A stretch of 64,000 bases of DNA. It comes from VMDJ01 sp038144195 (GTDB lineage: Bacteria > Pseudomonadota > Gammaproteobacteria > Chromatiales > Chromatiaceae). Within the stretch, counting starts at the first letter, position 1. Each line of letters starts with the position of its first letter. The stretch lies in the NCBI GenBank assembly GCA_038144195.1, contig JAYQNH010000002.1, positions 744,001-808,000 on the forward strand. Direction: 5' to 3'. The position numbers and the translations under genes are program-made. Positions 17,714 to 27,838 of this stretch are shown here, piece after piece. The notes below the pieces were generated by a model. That model was not told where the DNA came from. It ran no database searches and saw nothing but the letters and a program-made list of their open reading frames with translations.

Positions 17714-19044
17714 TATGACTCCTGAAGCAATCGTTCACGAACTTGATAAGCACATCATTGGGCAGCAAGCGGCTAAGCGCGCTGTGGCCATTGCTTTGCG
17801 TAACCGTTGGCGTCGTAGCCAAGTGGATGAATCACTGCGCGGTGAGATCACCCCAAAGAACATTTTGATGATCGGCCCTACGGGTATCGGTAAAACCGAG
17901 ATCGCCCGTCGTTTAGCCCGTTTGACGAATGCCCCTTTTATTAAGGTAGAAGCCACCAAGTTCACAGAGGTTGGCTATGTGGGTCGCGAGATCGACTCGA
18001 TCATTCGTGATCTGGTGGATAGCTCGGTCAAGATGGTTCGCGAAATCGAGATGGAAAAGCAAAAAGATGCCGCAATGGATGCTGCCGAAGAGCGCATTCT
18101 GGATGTCTTATTGCCACCGGCTCGTGGCAGCCAATGGGATGAAGAGCAACCGAGTGTTAGCTCTGGTGGCGGTACGCGCGATAAATTTCGCATCAAGCTG
18201 CGCAATGGTGAGCTAGACGAAAAAGAAATTGAAATTGAAGTTCAACAACCAGCGATGGGTGTTGAGATCATGGCACCTCCCGGCATGGAAGAGATGACCA
18301 ATCAACTTCAAGGTCTGTTCCAAAACATCGGTGGTGGCAAAACCAAAAAGCGCAAACTCTTTATTAAAGATGCACTCAAACAACTTGCTGAAGAAGAAGC
18401 GGCGAAACGCATTAACGAAGAAGACCTAAAAGCACGTGCTGTTGAGCTGGTTGAGCAACATGGCATCGTGTTTATCGATGAGATCGATAAGGTTGCGAGT
18501 CGTAGCGAATCACATGGTGCAGATGTTTCGCGTGAAGGTGTTCAGCGAGACCTATTGCCTTTGGTTGAAGGCTGCACTATCAGCACCAAACATGGCATGG
18601 TGAAAACCGACCACATTCTGTTTATTGCCTCAGGTGCATTTCATCTCAGTAAGCCGTCGGACTTGATCCCTGAGCTTCAAGGTCGTCTGCCGATTCGAGT
18701 CGAACTTGATGCGCTCAGTTCAGATGACTTTGTACGCATCTTGACTGAACCCGATGCCTCACTCACCGAACAATACGAAGCCTTTGATTGCGACGGAGAA
18801 TGTCACCATTCAATTCGCTGAGGATGGTATTCGTCGTATCGCTGAGCTCGCTTGGCAAGTCAACGAGCGAACCGAGAATATCGGTGCACGCCGTTTGCAC
18901 ACCATGATGGAGCGCCTTTTAGAAGAGGTGTCTTTTATGGCGCCGACCTACGCCGGACAAATCATCACGGTTGATGTTGATTATGTGAACCGTCACTTAG
19001 AGGCCTTGTCGGATGACGAAGACCTATCTCAATACATTTTGTAA
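17706..19044 (+). CDS. hslU: HslU AAA+ unfoldase ATPase subunit, apparent frameshift
   Basis: Unfoldase partner of HslV. Walker A GPTGIGKTE and Walker B VFIDEIDKVA are intact, along with the I-domain, the pore loop (GYVGR) and the C-terminal QYIL that inserts into HslV. Near residue 360 the frame changes: an extra T at 18783-18785 turns LTEQYEALIATENVTIQF into a premature stop. Removing it restores about 446 residues. ATG at 17706 (MADMTPEAIV) is chosen for the family N-terminus; it lies inside the end of hslV. Confidence 0.94.
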
Positions 19045-19144
19045 GGCGGCTGTTTGATACAACCTCCTCTGCGAAAGGTGAAATAATCCACCGACTTACG
19101 CGAAAATAGCGGCAACATCGCCCAAACGCGTTACAGGAAATCCT

Positions 19145-19516
19145 ATGTTAAATGTTCCAAATCCAACCGAATTGAATATGCACCGCTTGTCGCGCGTGCT
19201 CGAAATCAGTTTCGATGATGGCAGTAACTTTAAGTTGCCTGCTGAGTACCTTCGTGTTTACTCACCTTCTGCTGAGGTGACTGGTCATGCGCCAGGTCAA
19301 CGCAAAGTGCCTTTAGGTAAAGAAGCGGTAAACATCGATAAGATCGAGCCAGTTGGCAACTATGCGGTTGTGCTGCACTTTGATGACGAACACAACACCG
19401 GCATCTACTCATGGGAAACCTTGTACAATCTTGGCAAGACTTTCGATGAGATGTGGGAAGCTTACCTCGAAGAACTCAAAGAGAAAGGCTACACCCGCAA
19501 AGAACCTCAGGCATAA
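19145..19516 (+). CDS. DUF971 family protein
   Basis: 123-residue protein of the DUF971 / gamma-butyrobetaine-hydroxylase N-terminal-like family, shown by LEISFDDGSNFKLPAEYLRV, VGNYAVVLHFDDEHNTGIYSW and a C-terminal acidic helix. Commonly found between hslU and ubiE. Function unknown; the family is implicated in Fe-S or metal handling. Shine-Dalgarno AGGA precedes ATG at 19145. The ubiE start follows 2 bp after its stop. Confidence 0.88.
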   Translation: MLNVPNPTELNMHRLSRVLEISFDDGSNFKLPAEYLRVYSPSAEVTGHAPGQRKVPLGKEAVNIDKIEPVGNYAVVLHFDDEHNTGIYSWETLYNLGKTFDEMWEAYLEELKEKGYTRKEPQA

Positions 19517-19518
19517 CT

Positions 19519-20268
19519 ATGGCTAACGAAAACACAACGCACTTTGGTTACAAAACCGTCAACGCCGATGATAAGGCGAGCATGGTGCGTGGTGTTTTTG
19601 ATTCGGTAGCCAACAAATACGATGTGATGAATGACTTGATGTCATTTGGTGTTCATCGTCTTTGGAAACGCTTTGCGATTGAGCTTGCCGGCGTGCGCAA
19701 AGGTCAACGCATTCTCGATCTCGCCTCGGGCACCGGTGATCTAGCAGATCGCTTCGCAGGTCTCGTTGGGCCTGACGGCTTGGTCATCATGTCGGATATC
19801 AATGCCGTCATGTTGAATGTTGGTCGTGATCGCATGATTGATCGCGGGCATGCAGGTAATCTGCAATACACCCAGGTCAATGCGGAAAAGCTGCCTGTTT
19901 CTGATAACAGTTTAGATTTGATCACCATTGCATTTGGTCTGCGCAACGTCACTGATAAGGATGCCGCACTGCGCAGTATGTACCGTGCGCTTAAACCCGG
20001 TGGTCGCGCATTAGTGCTCGAGTTTTCAAAGCCCACTAATAAGCCGCTCGAAAAGTTTTATGACACCTACTCATTTAGCTTGCTGCCAAAGATGGGCAAG
20101 CTTGTCGCGAATGATGCGGAAAGTTATCAATACCTTGCTGAATCGATTCGCATGCACCCCGATCAAGAAACACTCAAAGGCATGATGGAAACAGCCGGCT
20201 TTGAGCGTTGCGATGTGCATAACCTGACTGGCGGCATTGTCGCGATTCATCGCGGCTTTAAAATCTAA
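19519..20268 (+). CDS. ubiE: Ubiquinone/menaquinone C-methyltransferase
   Basis: SAM-dependent C-methylation in ubiquinone (and demethylmenaquinone) synthesis. 249 residues. The SAM-binding LDLASGTGDLADRF and the UbiE signature KYDVMNDLMSFGVHRLWKR are present, with the second motif FGLRNVTDKDAALRSM. The start at 19519 follows the DUF971 stop. The ubiE-ubiJ-ubiB order that follows is the classic gammaproteobacterial arrangement. Confidence 0.96.
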   Translation: MANENTTHFGYKTVNADDKASMVRGVFDSVANKYDVMNDLMSFGVHRLWKRFAIELAGVRKGQRILDLASGTGDLADRFAGLVGPDGLVIMSDINAVMLNVGRDRMIDRGHAGNLQYTQVNAEKLPVSDNSLDLITIAFGLRNVTDKDAALRSMYRALKPGGRALVLEFSKPTNKPLEKFYDTYSFSLLPKMGKLVANDAESYQYLAESIRMHPDQETLKGMMETAGFERCDVHNLTGGIVAIHRGFKI

Positions 20269-20273
20269 GTCCC

Positions 20274-20891
20274 GTGACCGTCCGTGATCTTCTTGTCGAG
20301 GGTATCGAGCAGAGTATCAATCTGCTGATTCAACAAGACCCAAAAACACAAACGCGCTTTGCTCGACTGCATGGCAGCTGTGTTGGCATTTATCTCCGCG
20401 GCACTGGTATCAAACTTTATTTCACACTGGACCATAGCGGCGCGCTACAGGTTGCGAGTCGTCGTGAAGACGCGCCCGATGCTTCCATAGAAGGCAGCCC
20501 GGTAGATCTACTGCGCGCAAGCGATAAACAAAACAGCACAAGCCAACTCTTTGCAGGTCATGTGCAGCTGCATGGTGACACTGTCTTAGCGCAGCGTTTT
20601 AGCCAAGCGCTCGCAGACTTATCGATTGATTGGGAAGAGCATCTTTCTAAATGGCTAGGTGATACGGTTGCTTATGCCGTCGCACAACGTGTCAAAAAAG
20701 CGGCCGGTACTGCAGGCGAGGTATCTTCTTTAGGCAAAACCAACCTCAGTGAATATCTCACCGAAGAATTACGTGTGTTGCCGCATCATTTTGAAGTCGA
20801 AGTCTTCGTCTCTGACCTTGAAAAAACCCGTGATGAAGTGGAGCGCTTATCCGCTCGCATCAATCTTCTCGTAAAAGGTTTAGCGCAATGA
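20274..20891 (+). CDS. ubiJ: Ubiquinone biosynthesis accessory factor UbiJ (SCP2 domain)
   Basis: 205 residues with an SCP2-like lipid-binding domain in the first 110 residues and a C-terminal helix (LEKTRDEVERLSARINLL). UbiJ, with UbiK, organises the cytosolic Ubi complex and binds the isoprenoid intermediates. GTG start 5 bp after ubiE. It overlaps ubiB by 4 bp. Identity rests mainly on position plus the SCP2 pattern. Confidence 0.9.
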   Translation: MTVRDLLVEGIEQSINLLIQQDPKTQTRFARLHGSCVGIYLRGTGIKLYFTLDHSGALQVASRREDAPDASIEGSPVDLLRASDKQNSTSQLFAGHVQLHGDTVLAQRFSQALADLSIDWEEHLSKWLGDTVAYAVAQRVKKAAGTAGEVSSLGKTNLSEYLTEELRVLPHHFEVEVFVSDLEKTRDEVERLSARINLLVKGLAQ

Positions 20892-22540
20892 TCCCAGTAA
20901 AAGAGTCAGCGCGGGTTATCAATATTCTTTGGGTCATGATGCGTCATGGCTTAGATAACTTTGTTCTGTCATCGCAAAAGTTTCGCTTTATCCGCTTCAT
21001 GCGCTTGCTCTCGCCTTTTTATTGGTCGCATCGTGCAAAACAAACGCCGCGTGGCGTGCGTATACGTCGCGCACTCGAAGAGCTTGGCCCTATCTATGTA
21101 AAGTTTGGTCAGATCCTTTCAACACGTCGCGATCTTTTGCCAGACGACATTGCAGAAGAGCTGGTCAAGCTGCAGGACCGCGTGCTTCCATTTGATGGCA
21201 AGAAAGCGATTCAAGTGATCGAGTCACAACTCGAAGACACGATCGAAAACCTGTTTGATGATTTTGATCCAACGCCCTTAGCTTCTGCTTCGATTGCTCA
21301 GGTGCACACCGCAAAGCTTAAAGATGGCAGTGATGTGGTTGTTAAGGTTGTTCGTCCAGGCATCGAGAAGACAATCGATCGTGATATTCGCTTGTTATTC
21401 ACCATTGCACGTTTAGCGCGACGCTACTCCGCTGATGCCAAGCGTCTGCGTCCTGTCGAAGTTGTCGATGAATACAAAAAGACCATCTACGACGAACTCG
21501 ATCTGATGCGTGAGGCGGCTAACTGCGCCCTACTACGTCGTAACTTTGAAAATTCTGACATGTTGTATGTGCCTCAGATTTACTGGGAGTACACCCGCAG
21601 CAGCGTCATGACTCAAGAGCGAATCTACGGCACCCCTGTTGATGATGTTGAGTCACACATTAAGAATGGTGTTGATTTAGAACGCCTATCAGCACTCGGT
21701 GTTGAAATCTTCTTTACCCAAGTGTTCCGCGACAACTTCTTCCATGCGGACATGCACCCGGGCAATATTTTTGTTCGTGACGATGGTAACTATGTTGGTG
21801 TCGACTTCGGCATCATGGGCTCGCTAACGACAGAAGATCAACGCTACCTTGCTGAAAACTTACTCGCTTTCTTCCATCGCGATTATCGCAAGGTGGCTGA
21901 GCTGCACGTTGATTCTGGCTGGGTACCTCGTGATACCAGTGTTGAGGAATTCGAAGCGGCTATTCGCGCGGTTTCAGAACCTATCTGGGAAAAGCCCATC
22001 AGTGAAATTTCCTTTGGTCATTTCTTACTGCGCCTCTTCCAAACGGCACGTCGCTTCAATATGGAAGTGCAACCTCAATTGGTACTGCTGCAAAAAACCT
22101 TACTCAACATCGAAGGTTTGGGTCGCCAGCTTTATCCTCAACTTGATCTTTGGCAAACGGCAAAGCCGTTCATGGAAAAGTGGGTGGCCGAACAAGTTGG
22201 CGTTAAAGCCTTTGCGCGTCGCATTAAAGATAGCTTGCCACAGCTCTCTGAAGAGCTTCCTCAACTGCCGCATCTAACCTATCGCGTGTTAAAGAAAGCC
22301 GCCGATGGCGAGTTGACACTGAATTGGCAATCTAATCAGCTTGATGAAATCAAACAGCAACTTGCTGACAGTGCCCTGCGTGGTCGATTACTCCACAGTG
22401 GCGGCATCTTGATCGTTGCGGGCTTGTTAGTACATCTTGCGGATAAGCCGCTTGTACCAATGATCGATAACCTTTGGGTCACGGCGGGCTCAGCTGGTAT
22501 TGGCGCCCTACTGGTGATTGCAGGCTTATTTAAACGTTAA
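20888..22540 (+). CDS. ubiB: Ubiquinone biosynthesis kinase-like protein UbiB
   Basis: Atypical protein-kinase-like ATPase needed for ubiquinone synthesis. 550 residues. The KxGQ motif (YVKFGQILSTRRDLLPDD), the Ala-rich nucleotide loop (ASASIAQVHTA), ADMHPGNIFV and the DFG-equivalent GVDFGIMG are present. Two C-terminal membrane helices (GILIVAGLLVHLA and AGIGALLVIAGLF) anchor it. It converges on the DJ-1 family gene with a 4 bp overlap. Confidence 0.96.
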   Translation: MIPVKESARVINILWVMMRHGLDNFVLSSQKFRFIRFMRLLSPFYWSHRAKQTPRGVRIRRALEELGPIYVKFGQILSTRRDLLPDDIAEELVKLQDRVLPFDGKKAIQVIESQLEDTIENLFDDFDPTPLASASIAQVHTAKLKDGSDVVVKVVRPGIEKTIDRDIRLLFTIARLARRYSADAKRLRPVEVVDEYKKTIYDELDLMREAANCALLRRNFENSDMLYVPQIYWEYTRSSVMTQERIYGTPVDDVESHIKNGVDLERLSALGVEIFFTQVFRDNFFHADMHPGNIFVRDDGNYVGVDFGIMGSLTTEDQRYLAENLLAFFHRDYRKVAELHVDSGWVPRDTSVEEFEAAIRAVSEPIWEKPISEISFGHFLLRLFQTARRFNMEVQPQLVLLQKTLLNIEGLGRQLYPQLDLWQTAKPFMEKWVAEQVGVKAFARRIKDSLPQLSEELPQLPHLTYRVLKKAADGELTLNWQSNQLDEIKQQLADSALRGRLLHSGGILIVAGLLVHLADKPLVPMIDNLWVTAGSAGIGALLVIAGLFKR

Positions 22541-23094
22541 CGTTTTAACGGAAGCTCAACCGCATCGCGGGCCTCTTTTCCCTCTAAACGCTCAATCAAG
22601 GTCAGTGCAAAATCCATCGCTGTTCCTGGGCCACGCGAGGTCACGATCAATCCATCTTCACATACTGCTTGCTCGGTCAGTGTTACTTGGTCGTTTTCAC
22701 TTAAGGTAATCGCGCCTGGATAGCCAGTGATGGTTTTATCTTTCACCACACCCGCTTTTACCAACACTTTTGGTGCGGCACATATTGCTGCAGTGAGTCG
22801 CTGCTGGTTTGTTTGCTGCTGCAATAAAGCAATGACACGCTTGTCATCAGCTAAATGGTCCGCCCCCGGCAAGCCGCCCGGCAGCACGATCAAATCGAAG
22901 CCCTGTTGCATCACATCCTGCAAGCTGGTATCTGGGATCAACTTAACACCGCGGCTACAGGTGACTTGATTGCCATCTAAGCTAGCAACTGTGACTTCAA
23001 TTTGGGCACGACGCAGCAGATCAATGACCGTGACTGCTTCCAGCTCTTCGCTCCCATTAGCAACAATCACTAGTACGCTTTTAGACATGCTCAC
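22537..23094 (-). CDS. DJ-1/PfpI family protein (YajL-like)
   Basis: 185 residues with the DJ-1 fold: GSEELEAVTVIDLLRRA at the N-terminus, the nucleophilic Cys in LTAAICAAPKVL, and ITGYPG plus TSRGPGTAMDFAL at the C-terminus. DJ-1/YajL proteins protect against oxidative and glyoxal stress; the exact activity here is unproven. It starts 6 bp after the ctpA stop on the same strand, so it may be the last gene of the gpmI-envC-ctpA operon. Confidence 0.9.
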   Translation of the reverse strand: MSMSKSVLVIVANGSEELEAVTVIDLLRRAQIEVTVASLDGNQVTCSRGVKLIPDTSLQDVMQQGFDLIVLPGGLPGADHLADDKRVIALLQQQTNQQRLTAAICAAPKVLVKAGVVKDKTITGYPGAITLSENDQVTLTEQAVCEDGLIVTSRGPGTAMDFALTLIERLEGKEARDAVELPLKR

Positions 23095-23100
23095 CTCGAA

Positions 23101-24375
23101 TTAGTGAAGTACCGACAACCCTTTCAGTAGGTTTAACGCTTCAAACAAGGCGTAATCTTTTTTCGCCAGAGATGTTTTGTTTTTGCCTTCGGCATCTTCT
23201 TCATCCGCATCTGGATTATCTAGATGACCGGTGAGATTAGCTTCAGATAAGGAAATGCCCTTATCTTCACTGTCTTTAAGTTCAAGCTTTTGTAAAACAA
23301 TATCCGGCTCTATGCCTTCAGCCTGAATTGAACGCCCGTTCGGTGTGAAATAACGCGCTGTGGTTAACTTGATACCGACTTGTTCGTTCACATTAACAAT
23401 CGTTTGCACTGAGCCTTTACCAAAGGTCTTTTGGCCCATGATGATGGCACGTGAATGATCTTGTAAGGCACCTGCCACAATCTCTGATGCCGATGCTGAA
23501 CCATCGTTTACCAATACAATTAAGGGCGCACCTTCGATCATATCGCCAGGCTTGGCTTCGAAGCTCACGCGCGAATCGTCATTGCGTCCTTCGGTATAGA
23601 CCACTAAGCCATGCTCTAAAAAGATGTCGCTAACCTCAACTGCTTCAGTAAGTACGCCGCCTGGGTTATTGCGTAGATCAAGCACCAAGCCTTGCAAAGG
23701 CTCATCAGCTTCCTTGATCAATTTGTCGAGGGCTTTACGCACATCATTACCGGCACGTGATTGGAACTGACTTAGTCGCACATAACCATAAGCACCCTCA
23801 AGTAAGCGTGACTTCACACTTGCTGTCTTAATGATGGCGCGCTCAACCGTGACTTCAAATGGACCATCACTTGTCTCACGGACGATATGTAACAACACCT
23901 CACTGCCGGGCTCACCACGTAAGAGTCCAATTGCTTCATCTAGCGACATGCCTTTTACGGTTTGGCCATCAATACGCACGATAAGATCACCTGCCTTGAT
24001 GCCCGCTTTCTTTGCCGGTGTGTCATCAATCGGCGCAATCACTTTGACAAAGCCATCTTCCATGCCGACTTCCATGCCCAAGCCACCAAACTGACCTTCG
24101 GTGCCTTCGCGCAACTCTTGAAAGTCATCTTTATTTAAATACGCAGAGTGCGGATCTAATCCACTCAACATGCCTTGGATGGCATGCTCTAACAATTCTG
24201 TGTCATCAACTTCTTCGACGTAATCTTTCTTGATGCGGGAGAACACCTCAGCAAAAATTTTTAACTGCTCCAGAGGTAACGACTTAGCGTCCTGATTATC
24301 TGTCGCTTCATTGGCATAGACCTGTCCCCCAATGGACAGCAGCGCACATAACACACTTATCTGTAACTTCTTCAT
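23101..24375 (-). CDS. ctpA: C-terminal processing protease (S41 family, PDZ domain)
   Basis: Periplasmic serine protease of 424 residues: signal peptide (MKKLQISVLCALLSIGGQVYA), a PDZ domain around DLIVRIDGQTVKGMSLDEAI, and the S41 domain with catalytic Ser in VNDGSASASEIVAGAL and Lys in GQKTFGKGSVQT. CtpA enzymes trim envelope proteins, including peptidoglycan hydrolases, which fits the neighbouring envC. It starts on the envC stop (TAATG). The symbol is by family; it could also be called ctpB or prc-like. Confidence 0.92.
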   Translation of the reverse strand: MKKLQISVLCALLSIGGQVYANEATDNQDAKSLPLEQLKIFAEVFSRIKKDYVEEVDDTELLEHAIQGMLSGLDPHSAYLNKDDFQELREGTEGQFGGLGMEVGMEDGFVKVIAPIDDTPAKKAGIKAGDLIVRIDGQTVKGMSLDEAIGLLRGEPGSEVLLHIVRETSDGPFEVTVERAIIKTASVKSRLLEGAYGYVRLSQFQSRAGNDVRKALDKLIKEADEPLQGLVLDLRNNPGGVLTEAVEVSDIFLEHGLVVYTEGRNDDSRVSFEAKPGDMIEGAPLIVLVNDGSASASEIVAGALQDHSRAIIMGQKTFGKGSVQTIVNVNEQVGIKLTTARYFTPNGRSIQAEGIEPDIVLQKLELKDSEDKGISLSEANLTGHLDNPDADEEDAEGKNKTSLAKKDYALFEALNLLKGLSVLH

Positions 24376-25539
24376 TAGCCTACTCGCCCTTTTCGGTCAC
24401 GTTGACACCACTTTTTGGGGTTACTGGGTTTGCCTTTGTAGCGAATTCCAAAATACATCTCGGCTTGGCTTCCGCTACGACTTTTCGATGCCGCTCCAAT
24501 AATCTCATTAGTGTCGACCCAATCACCTATCGATTTATTGATTGTTTCATTGTGGCCATACAAGCTCAGGTAGTTATCGCCATGATCCACAATGACTAAT
24601 AGGCCCAAACCGCGCAGCCAGTCCGCATAGACTACGCGCCCTGAATGAATTGCGCGAATAGGCGCGCCCACTTTTGTGCTGATCATTACGCCATCCCAGG
24701 TTAATGATCCTGTTTTAGCTGTGCCATATAGCTCAGATAATCTGCCGCTTGTTGGCCAAGGTAGCTTGCCCCTTCGGCTCTTGAATGGCTCAGCTGCCAG
24801 TAAGCCATCATCTTTAATATCCGCCTTGGCTAACTGATCAATCAGCTGCTCAAGTTGGCGCCTATCCACCAATAACTTATTGAGTTTTGTTTGATCATCT
24901 TTTAGTTGACGATCCAATTGTGAAACGACACGCGCTTGATGTTTTCTTTGTTCATTCAGCTCGGCAATCGCAGCACGTTGCTCCTCTCGTAAGGGCAATA
25001 AGCCTGCTTGCTCTTTTGCCATTTCGCTCTCAAGATTTATGAGCTCGGTGATGCGCGTTTCTGCTTGGCTTATTTCGCCGGATCTAGCCGAATTGAAATA
25101 TTCAAAATATTTCATCGTGCGAGAAACTGCTTGAGGGTCTTGTTGATTAAGCAGTACACGAAACGACTGGCGCTCGCCTAAACGATGGGCTGAGCGGATT
25201 TGCTCTGCGAGTAGCAACTGATTTTCTGACATCAGCTTTTGCTTATTACTTTTTTGCTTTGCTAAGCGAGCAAGGCGCTGCTCTGAGCCTTGTAATTTTT
25301 TCTCGATACCACGCAGTTCTTTTTTAGAACGACCGACTGCTCTATCTGCATCTTTTAATGCATCGAGTTCTTTTTGGTGTTGGCTTTTTGTTTGTGCTGC
25401 TTGTTGTTGAAACGCGCTAATGGTTTCTTTCAGCTTTTGTAGCTCTACCTTTCTATCATTGAGTGCATCAGCAATAGAAAGTGAACAGTAAAGCTACTGA
25501 TTAGCAGTGCAACCCACGTCGCTCTGCTTAAAGTCGCAT
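24375..25539 (-). CDS. envC: EnvC-type murein hydrolase activator, two apparent frameshifts
   Basis: Periplasmic activator of cell-division amidases. Reconstruction: ATG at 25539, signal peptide (MRLLSRATWVALLISSFTV), then about 230 residues of Lys/Gln/Glu-rich coiled coil and a C-terminal LytM (M23) domain. Two missing bases, in the A runs at 25530-25532 and 25484-25485, break the signal peptide region. The LytM zinc ligands are absent (MYFGIR where an active enzyme has LHFEIR-type His), as in E. coli EnvC, so it should activate rather than cleave. Starts 4 bp after the gpmI stop. About 387 residues. Confidence 0.85.
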
Positions 25540-25542
25540 ACC

Positions 25543-27096
25543 TTAAATACTCTCGAGGCTAAGTTGATGGGTCACTAAGGCGTGACCTGTCATCTCAATC
25601 GGTTTTTCCAATCCCATGATCTCAAGTATGGTCGGCGCAATATCACACAAGGCACCATTACTTTGAGCTCAGGGAACTGCTTTCCAACATAGATCAAAGG
25701 CACAAGATTGGTTGTGTGTTGGGTATGAGGTTGCTTTGCTGCATCATCAATCATCAACTCAGCATTACCATGGTCAGCTGTGATTAACGCTTCACCACCG
25801 ACCTTCTCAACTGCTGCAATGACTCGGCCAATACATTCATCTAACACTTCGACTGCTTTCATTGCCGCTTCGTAGTTGCCGGTATGCCCCACCATATCGC
25901 CGTTAGCGTAGTTACAAACAACAGCGTCATACACACCACTTTCAATGGCTGCCACTAACTTATCCGTTACCTCGTAGGCACTCATCTCTGGCTGCATGTC
26001 ATAGGTAGGCACATTGGGTGATGGCACCAAGATCCGATCCTCACCTTCATAGGGCACTTCGACGCCGCCATTAAAGAAGAAGGTAACGTGTGCATACTTT
26101 TCTGTCTCTGCGATACGCAACTGGCGCATACCAAGGTCTGAAATATATTCACCAAACGTATTGGCTAGCTTCTCACCTGGATACGCAACTGGGATATCAA
26201 AGTCTTTGTTGTACTCTGTTAGCGAGACATAACATGCAATGTTTGGCATAACCTTTCGCTGGAATTGCTGAAAGTCTTTTTCAATAAAAGGGCGAGTGAT
26301 CTGACGCGCGCGGTCAGAACGGTAGTTCATATTGATAACCACATCGCCAGCATTCAAGGTGACAGCATCACCTAATCGTGTCGCAGCTAAAAACTCATCG
26401 GTCTCTTTACGTTCGTAACCGGCATTTAACGCTTCGACCGGATCATCAAACTCATGCTGTGCGATACCTTGGGTAATCAAGTCGTAGGCAATCTCGATAC
26501 GATCCCATCGATTATCACGGTCCATAGCAAAGTAACGACCGATCATCGTCGCGAGTCGACCGCCACCGATTTCATTAAACGCTGTCTGGAGTTTTAACAA
26601 AGACGAGGTGGCCGCTTTTGGTGGCATGTCGCGACCAGCTAAGAAGGCATGCACGTAAACATTCTTAACGCCCTTCTCTACTGCTAGCTTTACTGCGGCA
26701 TGAATATGATCTTCGTGGCTATGCACACCACCCGGTGATAACAAACCAAGGATGTGTACAGCCTTATCTTTTGCCACCGCTTTATCAACAGCATTAACTA
26801 AGGTTAGGTTGGTAAAGAAAGAGCCTGTACGAATCGAACGACTCACACGGGTAAAGTCTTGATAAACCACACGGCCAGAGCCAAGGTTTAAGTGGCCAAC
26901 CTCTGAGTTACCCATTTGGCCACCGGGCAAAGCCCACCGCTGCACCCGAGGTGGTAATACCCGTGGTTGGATATTCAGACCACAAGCGATCCCATACAGG
27001 CGTGTTGGCGTTTTTGATGGCGTTGTAGTTTGGGTCATCGCTCATGCCCCAGCCATCTAAAATCAACAATACAGCTGGTTTTACTCTATTACTCAT
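25543..27096 (-). CDS. gpmI: 2,3-bisphosphoglycerate-independent phosphoglycerate mutase, two apparent frameshifts
   Basis: Manganese-dependent glycolytic mutase of the alkaline-phosphatase superfamily. N-terminus AVLLILDGWGMSDDPNYNAI; phosphorylated Ser region GNSEVGHLNLGSGR; metal-binding ITADHGNAE. One extra base at 26929-26931 separates the first 62 residues, and one missing base at 25662-25664 scrambles the end; correcting both gives GAAVGLPGGQMGNS and a tail reading SNGALCDIAPTILEIMG to HALVTHQLSLESI, about 517 residues, the normal length. First gene of the operon with envC and ctpA. Confidence 0.94.
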
Positions 27097-27249
27097 AACC
27101 CATTCAGCTGGTCGAAAGATCGCCCTGCTCTTTTCCTCTACTACATCGACTGACGTGCGATTGGAGACCTACGCTGCACGCCAAATTTGCGAGAGTAAAT
27201 TTTCTCAAACTCAGGACTTTTTCGCCACTTCCCAAAGTATTTCTTTTGC

Positions 27250-27270
27250 GGGGTAAAAAATCTTTACCCC
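27250..27270. promoter_or_regulatory. Perfect 8-bp palindrome in the gpmI/arsR divergent region
   Basis: GGGGTAAA-N5-TTTACCCC lies between divergent gpmI and arsR, about 20 bp upstream of the arsR promoter -35 element. It could be a regulator binding site. It has no T run, so a terminator is less likely. The binding protein is unknown; autoregulation by the ArsR protein is one possibility. Confidence 0.45.
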
Positions 27271-27290
27271 TAAAATATGCTTATCCCGCA

Positions 27291-27318
27291 TTGCAAAGTG
27301 GGTATTTCAGGATATTAT
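27291..27318 (+). promoter_or_regulatory. Candidate sigma-70 promoter for arsR
   Basis: TTGCAA (-35) and TATTAT (-10) with 16 bp spacing, about 70 bp upstream of the arsR start. Confidence 0.5.
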
Positions 27319-27385
27319 TAAGTTCATAAAAATAAGAACAGCTCGATGGACCGAGTAAAAGTATTTACACAAAGGAGTCCCAAGA

Positions 27386-27748
27386 GTGAATTTTACTCTC
27401 GAAGCAGCAAACACTATGCAAGATAACGACGATTTTGATGATGGCATGTCTCTCCTCGAAGGAGATGCAGACATTGATCGTGCTTCTCGCTCGCTAAAAG
27501 CGATGTCGCACCCTCTTCGCCTAAAGATTCTATGTACCCTCGGCGGTGACGAAGTTAGCGTTCAGGATATCGTTGATCAGGTAGGTACCTCTCAAAGTAA
27601 TATCTCTCAACACTTGGCTATCTTGCGTGACAAAGGCATTTTGTCAGCACGTAAGGATGCAAATCGTGTGTATTACAAGGTTGGCGATAACCGTACCTTG
27701 GCTTTGATTGGTATGATGCGCCAAGTCTTCTGCCAAGCTGGCGATTAA
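27386..27748 (+). CDS. ArsR-family regulator, BigR/SqrR/YgaV-like (possible persulfide sensor)
   Basis: 120-residue winged-helix repressor: SHPLRLKILCTLGGDEVSVQDI, recognition helix TSQSNISQHLAILRDKGIL, wing RVYYKVGDN. The metal-binding ELCVCDL box of ArsR/SmtB proteins is absent. Instead there are just two cysteines, C50 in KILC and C116 in QVFC, at the places of the dithiol pair in the sulfide/persulfide sensors BigR and SqrR. That and the rhodanese gene directly downstream support a sulfane-sulfur sensing role (inference). GTG start with AAAGGAG Shine-Dalgarno; an ATG at 27416 is the alternative. Confidence 0.85.
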   Translation: MNFTLEAANTMQDNDDFDDGMSLLEGDADIDRASRSLKAMSHPLRLKILCTLGGDEVSVQDIVDQVGTSQSNISQHLAILRDKGILSARKDANRVYYKVGDNRTLALIGMMRQVFCQAGD

Positions 27749-27790
27749 GCGCCGCGGGACTTTCGGTCCTTAAAAAGTGGAAATCATAAG

Positions 27791-27815
27791 ACGGGATGCT
27801 TTAGCATCCCGTTTT
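27791..27815 (+). terminator. Rho-independent terminator after arsR
   Basis: Stem ACGGGATGC, short T-rich loop, GCATCCCG followed by TTTT, located between arsR and the rhodanese gene. It suggests the rhodanese gene is at least partly transcribed separately or by readthrough. Confidence 0.85.
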
Positions 27816-27838
27816 CACATCACAACCGAGACATATGC